Below, piece after piece: positions 47,858 to 58,117 of a stretch of DNA of 64,000 nt. Source of the DNA: Porites lobata. Its lineage: Eukaryota > Cnidaria > Anthozoa > Scleractinia > Poritidae. The stretch covers positions 1,411,001 through 1,475,000 of the forward strand of contig CALNXK010000017.1 of assembly GCA_942486035.1 (NCBI GenBank), given 5' to 3'. Every line of letters begins with the position of its first letter. The first letter of the stretch is position 1. The position numbers and the translations under genes were made by a program. The notes beneath the pieces were generated by a model, which was given only the letters and a program-made list of their open reading frames with translations, did no database searches and was not told the DNA's origin.

Positions 47858-50016
47858 GCGGGCCTAAATGTTATTCATCGTGAACCGTTTCATGAAAGCA
47901 TATGGCGCAGACTAAAAAATCATTTATCTTCTTAAAATAACACACTTAAGGAATAGATCTGGAAGTTCAAAGATTTCCTAAACCGCGGTCTAAGTTAGAC
48001 TTCGTTTAAATAACCGACCCAGCGAGTTCTTATATTTACGTAAAAGGCCGACTAATTGGGTCAATTTCTCTCACACATGTAAAAAAATATGTTCCTTTCT
48101 TGTTAGATGATATCGTTAGATCCTCAAACCAGGCAAAACTAGGACGTCATTGGAGACAAAAACGTCAAGCTCCGCACAAGTTCTTAGAAGTGGCCCTTGT
48201 AGCAGACAACTTTGCCATCTCGGCTTACGGCGAGGAAAAGATGATGGATCACCTGCTAACCGTTGCCCATATAGTATGTTCTTGTTTTTGTAAACTAAAA
48301 CCATGAATGGGGTGGTCTCGTGAAATATGATAGCCTTAACAAATAAGCGACCAATAGAAAAGAGAAGCAGGCCAAAACAATTGATGCAATGCTTAGAATT
48401 CTGCTGCACTCCTTTTTTTTCGGTTGGACGTCCTTGACCAAGGTTTGTTGTTAAAACCATCGCATGGGCTTTGGCCTTTGTATTGCAACAAGTAGACAAC
48501 TTGACCTGTGAGAAAAATGAATCATAGGAATATGAACGTAATCGCTTATTCTCCCTTTATTAGCCTTTTTGTTTCGTTTACTATGTAGCCGGGTTTTTTG
48601 AAGCATACATACCAGCCGAAAGTTGAAGCCATTTGAATGAAAAAAGACATCCTCTGAGCCCGAAAATCACACCAGCTAAGAAAGGAGAAAGACAGTATAA
48701 AAAGAAAGGGAAGAAAGTTAAGAAGAGAAGAAGAGAAAAAAAAGTGTTGGGTTGCACTCTTTATAGTTTTTAATATTCATTTGAATATACTTGGATATTT
48801 TTAACTAAAAAAGCTGCTTGACAGAAGAGGCCTTTTTATGGCGGTACCGTTTTCAGAAATCCAGCTAGATATGCATGAGGCTGTACTGACGTTCTTTGTT
48901 TAGCCATAAAAAGCCTCCCATTGAGAACAGCTGACGATACGCAAAATGAAGGGAATTTTCATGTATTTTTTTCCTACAATGAATGTAGGACATGCGATCG
49001 AATCTAGGTAAGCAAAAGCTGGCTTTTTTGAAGAAAAAGATAGTCGGAAAGTAGAGGACCCCTCCCCTACCCACCATGGAAAAGCACAGAACGAGATCTT
49101 TACAAAATACGCAAGCGGTGTCTGCACATTAGGTTGCATAAATAACTTACACCCCCTACACCCACCCTTCCTCTCTATATGAGTTTCCTTCTTGTTGCTG
49201 TCCTAATCTGTCGTGTTTTCTCTTCCAAAGGTAACTCAACTATTCCACGATAAAAGTATTGGGCCTGTCAAAATCACACCTGTGATTCTTCGAGTAGTGC
49301 TCAAAAATGACGGGGTAAGAACTGCCAATAATTTTGCAGCAGACAGAGTAAGACATTATTATGTACTGTATTACCCCATCCCAGAGCAGTGCACAAGATT
49401 TTATGCCTTCTTTTATTTTTCAATACCTTAATTAGTTGTGCGAGTGAGGTATTGTACGTGATCACTCACACAGCGTTTTTTTTTTCTGTATCTTGTTTAG
49501 TTTGGTTACAATTCAGGCTCAGCAAAGGGTGAGAGAATAAGGGCGTTTGAAAAGTGGGTGGCTGAAGAGTTTCCAGATTCAGACAAGGATCCCGAACATC
49601 CTGATGCCGCAGTCCTTATTACCAGAAGGTGCAATTATCATATCTTTTTTTCCTCTTTTATTTTGTTCAGTTTGTTTAATTTGAACTCTAATCAGGGTAA
49701 GGCAGATCACAGGATAGTGTAGTGTAGTGCGGTGCCATGCGGTGTAGTGTAATGTACTGCTGTGCAAAAGAGCTCATCTACAGGACTGGAAGGCAATTCT
49801 ATAGAGGCCATTCGCCCACTTTCATCTAAGAGAGGGGCTGGCTATCCTAGAATGGACTCTGCTATGAGAGGGTCCACACAAGTATTCAACCTAGTTTCGT
49901 TTTTACAGAAATTTAATGAGGCATAGTTGCCTTGCGTATAATAAATTATGAGAATAAAGAACATGTTGTTCTCATGTATTTTCATTTTTTCGTTTATCTC
50001 TCTAGGACGACAGGAG
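41903..50016 (+). CDS. Second ADAMTS gene, 5' half only (signal peptide to early catalytic domain)
   Basis: Exons 41903-41989, 43441-43513, 43893-44212, 45869-46019, 48107-48273, 49231-49314, 49501-49628 and an 11-nt microexon 50006-50016. The first exon is a signal peptide (FINFAATLFWLTIVAG); phase favours the GAG|GTTGAA donor over CAG|GTACGT. Then come MNDADLEKTFGVDNR, VPEYEVTALYQSDEYGN, HYTGHVISDPDSLVAL and [15 protein letters not shown] canonical furin site RQKR stands just before the protease strand KFLEVALVADNFAISAYGEE. FEKWVAEEF and AAVLITRRTTGG follow. Every intron has the same phase and place as in the - strand paralog. The next expected exon (HExxH) is not found between 50017 and 64000. 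Either a very large intron carries on beyond the window or the gene is cut short. Confidence 0.75.
42393..42430. repeat. (AAC)n microsatellite
   Basis: Short run of ACAACA units in the first intron of the + strand ADAMTS gene. Confidence 0.7.
45060..45815 (-). mobile_element. 3' end of an L1/Tx1-like LINE
   Basis: On the - strand: DNQPESLTHFFYHCSRSKQF, then WIEFELYW, CLENVLFGILTENP, LLQLLNYFIIIGKLYLWDCR and KYETEEKISKKEFFKRKW. This matches the C-terminal end of L1/Tx1-like ORF2 proteins (HLF..C...FW; II.GK.YIW..R; KY.TE). The piece is cut by the element at 45633-45801. It lies in the intron before exon 45869 of the + strand ADAMTS gene. Confidence 0.7.
45633..45801. mobile_element. MULE-like MITE with 9-bp target duplication
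   Basis: Ends TAGCCTGCGTAGCAAGCGTT and AACGCTTGCTACGCAGGCTA are perfect reverse complements (continuing for 23 bases). The nine bases AGAAAGTAC stand directly before (45624-45632) and after (45802-45810). Nine-bp duplications with long terminal repeats are typical of Mutator-like elements. The insertion splits the LINE fragment, so it is younger than that LINE. Confidence 0.8.
46490..46801. mobile_element. MITE with ~75-bp inverted arms
   Basis: TTTAGTATACCGCTATTTCG at the left and its near reverse complement CGAAATAGCTGTATACTAAA at the right, with pairing through GAGAAAGGTTGTCGG and CCCGAAAGGTA. It lies in an intron of the + strand ADAMTS gene. Confidence 0.75.
47456..47864. mobile_element. 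PIF/Harbinger-like MITE with TAA target duplication
   Basis: Ends GGCCTATTTCAAACGTCGTG and (reverse complement) GGCCCGCTTCAAACGTCGTG, flanked on both sides by TAA. A GGCC/GGGCC start and a 3-bp TWA duplication are hallmarks of PIF/Harbinger. Inside, CACGGCAGTAGCACGACGTT-like blocks are repeated in both directions. Confidence 0.75.
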
Positions 50017-50149
50017 GTGAGTGTTGCAAACTGATCATGTGTATAACTGAAAAATGAGGTTTTAATCTTTAGAACATATTTTCACATTACAAGAAGTTCT
50101 TTGAAGATGTCACTGGACGAAAAAACGGATTTACCCGTATAGAAAATTT

Positions 50150-50960
50150 GGAGCAAACCATCGGCAAATGCCACATTTGCTCAATTTTGCTCAATTTTGC
50201 CAAATGGCGTAGCATCAAATTTGCCATAATTTTGCATTGATGGCAAAGGTGGTAAATGCCGAATTTGCCTCAAATTTGCCGCATGAGTAAAAACAAGGAT
50301 AACTTTTACTTTTTCAAGGCATTTACAAAGGTACCAAAGTTGATGCTGAAACTGAAATTTGTCAGGCTTTTGCTCAAATGGGCAAAACCGATCGAAGACG
50401 AATTTTTGAATGCGTTTGCTCTCTGTAGCAAATTCGATCAAAGGAATAATTTCACACATTTTTGCTCACTGTAGTAAATGCGACCAAAACTCATTTTTCA
50501 ACAGTTTTGCCCAGGATAGTAAATCTGAGCAAAAATCATTTTATTTATGTTTTGCCCAGTGTAGCAATTTTGGCCAAATACCACTTTATCCTCAATTTTG
50601 CCAAGGTGGCAAATATGATCAGAATAGCAGTTTTCCATACTTTTCCTCATAGTAGCAAAGTTGGTCAAATATCATTTTACCGTACTTTTTGCTCAGTGTG
50701 GCAAATATGATCAAAATTGTCGTTTTCCACTGTTTTACGCAGGGTAGCAAATTTGTTCAAATACCACTTTATTCTCAATTTTGCTCAGGATTGCAAATAT
50801 GGTCAAAATAGTAGTTTTGCATACTTTTCTTCATTGTAGCAAAGTTGGGTCAAATATCAGTTTTTTTCCATATCTTTACTCAGTGTGGCAAATATTGCCA
50901 AAAGGAGTTTTCCATACTTTTGCTCAGGTAAACAAAGTTGATCAAAAGATCATTATCCAC
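50150..50960. repeat. Degenerate ~47-bp tandem repeat
   Basis: About 16 diverged units of the form GTAGCAAATATGATCAAAAT..GTTTTCCATACTTTTGCTCA, spaced 46-48 bases. Starts are visible near 50560, 50615, 50651, 50699, 50743, 50789, 50837, 50884 and 50930. Where units are 48 bases the + strand shows a 16-residue pattern (CSKxDQxSFxxxFAQ), but indels break it. It begins about 130 bases after the last exon found of the + strand ADAMTS gene. Confidence 0.75.
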
Positions 50961-53064
50961 ATGTTTCTTATTTTTATTTGGTACTATAAATTAATGACTG
51001 ACAAACTATTTAGACAACAACAAAAATTCAAGAATAAAATGACTTTATTAGCTTTAATATACAAAAAAAGTATTAAAATAAAAAACCAGCTTCAAATATT
51101 ATCATGTTAAGTGATATTCCTCAAATAATAAAGAATATAATTGATTTTTTTTTTTTATATATTATTTCTATAATTAAAATAATTATTTGTAAGTACTTAT
51201 GTTCATCTGTTGAATATTATCCACCACCCAAAATAGGCAGTGAATATTTATTTGCATCTTGCCATATAATATAGTGTATCTGGTGCTAGTCATTGACCCT
51301 AAAGGGAGATACATTGTATGATTCTTTTTTAACCAAATCAATTATTTCAAAATATTTTTTAACTAAAATGTGTCACTTTTCCAGAGCTCTGTGTATTTCT
51401 ATGATTTGGGTACAACTTCAATAAATCTTTTTACCCAGTAGTAATAATTAAATAAAAACAATAACATTATAAGGTCAATTTTGTCACCTTTTTAGCATAT
51501 ACATATAGGGGCTTTATTTCCTGCTAAACTTCTAAAACTAGCATGAAACGACCCCCAATTTTACTCTCATCCTATAGGTAGTCAAAAGCTTTTCAAGTTG
51601 TGGAAGCAAATCTGCAATTTGATTATAAACCTACGTGTACAGTATTAATTTATTATGAGCATAAATAATTTCTTATATTTGTTTCTATCATCAAATTATT
51701 TGCAAAAAAAATGTTGCCTGATTCACATGGTCAGCTGTTTTTGTTGCAGTATGGGATTGATATTGGTGTTGCAAACAAAACCTAACACAATAGACCTTTT
51801 TACCGATACGACGGCCATATTGAATAAACTCAATTTAAGGAGTATTATAGGGTGCCCAGGGGGCATGAGCACATTTCGTTTGTATTTTTGAGTGCTTTTC
51901 GGGACATCTTTTCTTAACGTTTTCTTAGAATAAAATTGTAATGAGAAAAAGATCCTTGTGCCGTGTTTGGATGTAACAGTGATCGCCTTTTTCTAGTTTA
52001 GTATTAGAAATTTGGTCTTTCACTGTATATTTCTTTGGAAAAAAGGCAATCATTATCAAAAGCCTGTGGACAGTCACCCAGATGTATCTCCAAGTATGTT
52101 GGGTGAATGGACACAACGACTGAAAATACAGCTGTATTTACAGGCTACTAGAAAGAATGTCTTAAAAATTCAGTAAAGTTGCCAAGTTGAAGAGTGATTT
52201 GGTACAACCTAACAAAAACAGCTCTGCAAAGATGCCAAATTTTGCAGATATTTGTATGGTAGGGTCAAGTTTGTGGCTTCAATGTACCATACAAAGGTCA
52301 TTGAGATTGCACCAGCCCACTCATCATCTTGACCATTTTTATAGTATGTCTGAGAATTAGTGCACAGAAGCTTGTCTGATATCGAGCAGTGCCACAAGAA
52401 TATAAGTGAGCATTTCTGATAGACGGGTTTTTATACTCCTCACCATTGGCCCGGTTGAGCGCAGTGACATGTCAAAATTCACAGAAGGGAGTTAGCAAGG
52501 AGAGTTTTCAGTAAACAGTGACGGAGTAGTTTGAACTCAAAAGCCTTCATCTGAACATAAAAAAAAGGTTTTGAGGGAATTCCTTCAAGCCAAATTTAAT
52601 GGTTTGTAAATTTGCCTCTGTTGTTTAAGCTGGCCCTAAGGTCACGTTTCACGCCATCATGAGCTCATTCACTGGAGTCATGTTAGGCCTGTTGACACTT
52701 TACTTCACATTGGATTAATCACAAAATGCATAAAAAACAAGCCAATCAAAAATACCCACGTCTTTGCGACTCAGGGATTCCAACACAATATTGTGCACTA
52801 ATTTGCAGACACTATACAGAAGGTTTAGAGTGTCTGCGATGCAGGCAATGTCTTCATTGGATTGTGACAAATCACTTTTAAACTTGGTAATTTATCTAGT
52901 TTTAATGTGGCTCCTTCCCTTGAGTTTCAAAGGATGTTCACTTATTCCTTAATCAAAACTAAAAAAAATGGGGAATGTCTATTGAGTAACATGATTAGAG
53001 AAACTTTACTGACAAGGAACCAAATCATAATGCATGTCAACTTTATCTTGTGTTATTGTTATTA
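50961..53064. other. AT-rich stretch, nothing recognised
   Basis: No exon with splice logic, no RT motif and no clear repeat was found. If the + strand ADAMTS gene continues beyond the window this would be intron. Confidence 0.3.
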
Positions 53065-53567
53065 GAGAGTTTTAGATCCCAGTTTACCGTGAACCTCTAA
53101 CCGCAGTTTGTAGTTACCCGTTTGTGGTTTGACGTTGAAACATAATTCGATTTAGATTTGCAGTGGATTAAAGACGTGGATTCTGGTTTATTTTTCCATT
53201 TAGAAATAGAAGAAAAATCAATCAGCAAAAATAAAAGAAATTTACAGGAACACTGGTTTATCTAGCAGTAAAGAGCTGTAAATTCTTACATTAGTTCTTC
53301 TTGCAATTTTACGGCCGCCATTTTGAATCAGCAGCCATGAATGGCGCTTGTTTTCAAGATCCAATAGCATTCATCAAATTTAGCATTTCACTTGAATTTA
53401 TGCCTCTGTTAATGGTTAAAGACTTACTCCACAAGATTTTTGTATCATTACGTTACTATCTCCCCATGTTGAAAACACACGTCATAAACCTCAAACATGA
53501 CGCAAAAGACTTGTCACGTGACCTCCAGCGGTTAGAGGTTCGCGGTAAACTTGGATCTAAAACTCTC
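53065..53567. mobile_element. ~500-bp TA-flanked inverted-repeat element
   Basis: Left end GAGAGTTTTAGATCCCAGTT with GAACCTCTAACCGC pairs with the right end AACTTGGATCTAAAACTCTC over about 40 bases, with TA on each side. The interior has no transposase frame. The 94-residue ORF across its right half is a shadow. Confidence 0.7.
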
Positions 53568-53855
53568 TATTTTGTAAATATCTAAAATGTCTTCATTTCT
53601 GAATGTTCTTCAAATAACATTTCTTTTTTGTTGTTTTTTTTTTTTCATGCAGACTTTCCTATAGGGCCGAAATGCTTAGAAATCAGCTTAAAGCAAAATT
53701 ATCTGTCTTATACTTATGATTTAGTTCCTTTTTCTAAGTGGTGGGTGCCAGAGCAAACTCGGGAGCATCATCGGGTGCTTCTCGGTTTGACGCTGGTCCC
53801 ACCGTACGTTCAATAACCATATTAGCGCTCCGTTGGCTTTGACGTCGTGTTGCTT

Positions 53856-56800
53856 TTACGGTCTAACCGAGCCATTAAACCATTCAACTCTGTGCCGCCA
53901 AAGAAGTGGCCTCACACAGAGTCTCTTCCTGTTTGGGACGTCCTCATCTAAACCTGAGGAATTGCGGTCATGTCTTCCTGATTCAGGTTCAGACAAAGAC
54001 TCCTCTGAGGACATAGACTCAACAGACATACATGAACAGTACTTGTCCTTGTCTGACTGGCTGATGCTGGTAGAGTCCCTCAGAGCTTTGGCCCTTTTAT
54101 TTTTTTTCTGAAAGAAAAATGAAGAGCAAGACTTAGCCAGCAGCCAACAAGTAACCCAAAGTTAATAAACATACATGTACTACTCATACCGAGCATAAAC
54201 ATGATTGAGTTGCAGAACAATGATGCAATGCTAAGCAATTCTTCCTGTATATTATTCCGACTAGCTCTTTTATGAAGTATATATAAAATAATATTGTTTT
54301 TGCAACAGGTGTTAAAATAGGAAGCAGAAATGCCTCTCTCAGCCGATTCTGCATTTGTTAAAGTATGAAGCACACTATTCCTTTCTTGTTCCAATTTTTC
54401 CACAAGAGGTTATAGAAAATAGCATAGTAATTTATTTGCCTTTTAACAAAATATACTTGCCAAGTTTTTTCTGCTTCTCTTTCGTTGTCCCTTCATGACA
54501 TCTGCCTTCTTGTTGCTGTCTATGATCTTTTGCTGCCGTTTTTTGGTGCGAAAATGAACACGCATCGCAGCTAAAGGGATAAAAGACAATACACAATTAC
54601 TTTATATTTATAAATAATTAGTTAAAAAAATTAACTCACACGGTCAACACTATGTTGCATTTATTTTGAGCCTCAAAAACTCTTTCACATTGGCTTGTTT
54701 TGGCTTTGAAGTCATATCTGTATACATATTAGCCAAGAAGCACATTAAACACAGGATATGAGTGAGGGTAAGCAAAAAAGTATGATGGGGAGAGGAAGAA
54801 AAGGAAATGCCTTTACCATGCCCAGACATCTTACTGAAAATACTGTTTTGTTAGTTAATGGGGGACAATAACTGTAAGTCAGCTAACGCTGTTGGTCTAA
54901 ACAAACAAACAGGAACACTGCATGACAACACCACACTGCAAGAATGGATGCACAGCAAAAACACTTGAAAAATGTGGCATGATGTGAAACACTCGGTAAG
55001 AAGAGGAATTAAGTCAAGTTTAAGTACTGTTAAGCAGATAAATTAATTTCTCCATTACGTACCCTTTATAGTGTAAATATGGGTTGTGCTGTCAGTGCTA
55101 CGAACACCATCCACAATAGCAGCATTAACAGTTTTGTTAATGGGATCAGAGAAGCTAAAAAAAAATAAGATAAAAGAAAATGTCTGAGTTGAATAATGGC
55201 TAACTTAATAATTGTCATTTTATACTACAATGATATCGCATGTTTTTACATGTAACACTCTTGGTGACTGCTCTGAGTGTCTCTGTAAATAAAACTGAAA
55301 GAAATTTATCTTGTCATTTACAGTTTAAGAGCAGGGTGCCACAGGTCACCAGGCTTTAATAGAGCACAGCCCTGACCAAATTACACGTAAACTGTGAAAC
55401 CAGTCAGAACCGGAAAAAATTTAATTAAAAGGCAACCCACAAGTTGCTTAGAAGAATAGACATTTAATTGTGGTTACTTGGCATGATATACCAAAAGCCT
55501 TTACTCTCAAAAAGAACGAAAAAAGACCCTGCAACATCATTGAGCTGTACAACAAGTATAAATAATGAGGTTTGCAATTGTCACTTAAAATGTGGAACAA
55601 TAATACAGCGGTCACTCAGAATGACACTTGTGCTTCAAGATCTGGCAAGTGCCGTCACTCGCAAAATGAATCAAAATTAAGATCTCACATTATCACTGTA
55701 CCATATGTATAAACCATAAGAGTTTTGATAGTGAAATTTATGAAAGAAGAATCACTTGTCATTTAAAAGTGGAACAATAATATGATGGTCACTCAGAATG
55801 ACACTTGTGCTTCAAGATCTGGCAAATGCCGTCACTCGCAAAATGAATCAAAATTAAGATCTCACATTATCACTGTACCATATGTATAAACCATAAGAGT
55901 TTTGATAGTGAAATTTATGAAAGAAGAATCACTTGTCATTTAAAAGTGGAACAATAATATGATGGTCACTCAGGATGACACTTGTGCTTCAAGATCTGGC
56001 AAATGCCGTCACTCGCAAAATGAATCAAAATTAAGATCTCACATTATCACTGTACCATATGTATAAACCATAAGAGTTTTGATAGTGAAATTTATGAAAG
56101 AAGAATCACTTGTCATTTAAAAGTGGAACAATAATATGATGGTCACTCAGGATGACACTTGTGCTTCAAGATCTGGCAAATGCCGTCACCATAAAATGAA
56201 TCAAAATTAAGATCTCACAATATCACTGAACCAAAGAGTTTTGACAGTAAAATTTATGAAGACAGAAAACCCGCTGAATTATGGACTTGCAAAGTTCACG
56301 TCACCGAATTATATTGGTGTAAAACAATGATGGCCTGCAAAGTTAAGCAAACCTCACAAAACGAAAACCCAAATTTAGACCTTGCGACTATAGTAACCAT
56401 CACTGAAGAAAACTGAAAACAAACAAATGGTAAAATAAACCTGTAGAACCACAACAATCAAGATGTTAGTGTACCAGACGTTTTAGTTTTAACTGAGGTA
56501 AAAAAGGCATTTGCTAAAAAAAAATAACCTCTGAGAAAAATCCCACGTGAGCTCTTTTCCATCTACCCCAGTCAAGCTTGAATAGACCTCTCTCACATTG
56601 GCCTGAAATAAAAGAAAAACGTACAGGGAAATGAATATTTATATTTTCTCACTATTTTTTGTCTAACCCTATGCTTTGCAAGGAGAAACCTCTTGCTATA
56701 GGTTGTATTTGGAAACATTTTACTTTAACTTGCTCTCTCTTGGCTAGAAAGGGCCATATCTTTTTGCACAACTTTTGACCAAATGACATTTGTTTTGTTT

Positions 56801-57808
56801 ATCTTAGACTGAATATCATTAAGCAAATTTTTGCGTTGAATGATTTGCTTTTTCTTATCCTTTACATAAAGATAGTTTTAGTGTCTAGCAGGGTTCATAC
56901 AAAAAATTGCAACCATTAACAAGTAGATAACATGGTTTGCTGAAAGCATAAAAATAAATATAGATACCCAAAAACTGAGACAGAAAACACAGACATATAT
57001 GCTGGTGGTATTTAGACTTGAAACTTACCGATAGCTCCTTAGGTAGACGCTTGTTTTTCGGAGGATTTTCCCGCCCTTTCTGCTGTTGCTCTGTCACCCG
57101 CTGCGCGTGTTTTTCAAACAGTTCTTTCTGGCTTTCAAATAAAGCTTCAAGCTTGGTCATAAGATCTTCTTCACGAGAGTTAGGTACCTCAACCAGCGCA
57201 GACGCCAAATTTAGAGGTTCAAGAAGGCGATTAGCACTGCTTCGATCGTTTCCTGGAACCCTTGGAACCAGCGGGGCGATAGAAGTCGGCGAGGAATTGT
57301 CTTGTGCACTGTTCGGAGAGGAACTGCTTGAAGAGGAATAATTGTTTCGTGCACTGCTTGGAGAGGGATTATTGCTTTGTGGTCTCCTTGTAGAGGAACT
57401 GCTTTGTGATCTGCTTAGAATGGACAAAGACGGGGAACCAGGAACCAGCGGGGCGATAGAAGTCGGCGAGGAATTGTCTTGTGTACTGTTCGGAGAGGAA
57501 CTGCTTGGAGAGGAATAACTGTTTCGTGCACTGCTTGGAGAGGGATTATTGCTTTGTGGTCTACTTGTAGAGGAACTGCTTTGTGATTTGCTTAGAATGG
57601 ACAAAGACGGGGAACACGACGATGTCGATTCGTGCTGCTCTGTATCATCATGGCTTTCTGGCGGGCTTTCTGGCGCAGGCGGCGTTGAATGCTTCGCGGA
57701 ATTCGAATAAAATCGACCAGGACTTTTCCCAGATTTCTTGCTGGAAGAAGTCGGCCTCGAAGGCTTAGTGCGACGTTTGCTCGGCTGATTTGGTGGAACA
57801 CGAGCCAT
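53856..57808 (-). CDS. Ser-rich accessory protein of a large DNA transposon, five exons
   Basis: Exons 57808-57029, 56602-56529, 55154-55063, 54570-54461 and 54107-53856, ~435 residues, in frame throughout. Exon 1 is Ser/Pro-rich with an internal duplication of ~60 residues (each copy has SPSLSILS, RPQSNNPSPSSARN and SPTSIAPLVP), then EEDLMTKLEALFESQKELFE, a likely coiled coil. Later exons give VREVYSSLTGVDGKELTWDF, DPINKTVNAAIVDGVRSTDS, MRVHFRTKKRQQKIID and RKRLCVRPLLWR. Intron 4 uses a GC donor (TTG|GCAAGT). The last codons (VEWFNGSVRP) appear out of frame: a frame one base over continues LMARLDRKSNTTSKP and, after further breaks, NREAPDDAPEFAL, which suits the family's tail better. So the C-terminus is probably damaged. 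It is head-to-head with the transposase. The function is unknown; the pattern is one I recall from other animal genomes without a confirmed role. Confidence 0.65.
55575..56268. repeat. ~177-bp tandem satellite, about 3.9 copies
   Basis: The block GACACTTGTGCTTCAAGATC recurs near 55623, 55799, 55976 and 56153, a period of about 177. Units 2 and 3 are almost identical; the first and last are truncated or diverged. It lies wholly within the intron between exons 56602-56529 and 55154-55063 of the Ser-rich gene. Confidence 0.9.
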
Positions 57809-58117
57809 TTTCTGTCTAAGAAAAGAAGAAATTTCCGTACGAAGCCAAGTGCTTATTCAAAATCGGCGCAAGAGAGAAAGGAACGAAATGACGACAATGC
57901 AAATTCAAATACTCCGCCTGTAAACCCGCTCCTGTCAACAGTTCTAGTTTGAGCCAATAAATGAGCCAACAAGGCAAAAAACTGGACTTTCATTGGTGCT
58001 CTACGACAAAGTGATGCTATTTAATGATTGATCGATTGATTGCATAATTTGCCGGGTTTACCGCCGCGTAGCTGCATCGAAGGCTCATAAAGATTCTACA
58101 GCTGTAGTCAAGTGAGC
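57809..58117. promoter_or_regulatory. Shared bidirectional promoter region
   Basis: About 310 bases separate the - strand start codon (57808) from the + strand transposase start codon (near 58118). Both genes must be driven from this interval, but no TATA box or other core element was pinned down. Confidence 0.4.

Noticed and set aside
50150..50960. A repeat-protein gene or CRISPR-like array
   Set aside because: Units are diverged and not a constant multiple of three, there are no unique spacers, and the sequence is eukaryotic.
53301..53585. 94-residue ORF on the + strand
   Set aside because: It crosses the right arm of the inverted-repeat element 53065-53567.
55575..56268. CRISPR array
   Set aside because: The copies are contiguous 177-bp units without spacers, so this is a satellite in an intron.
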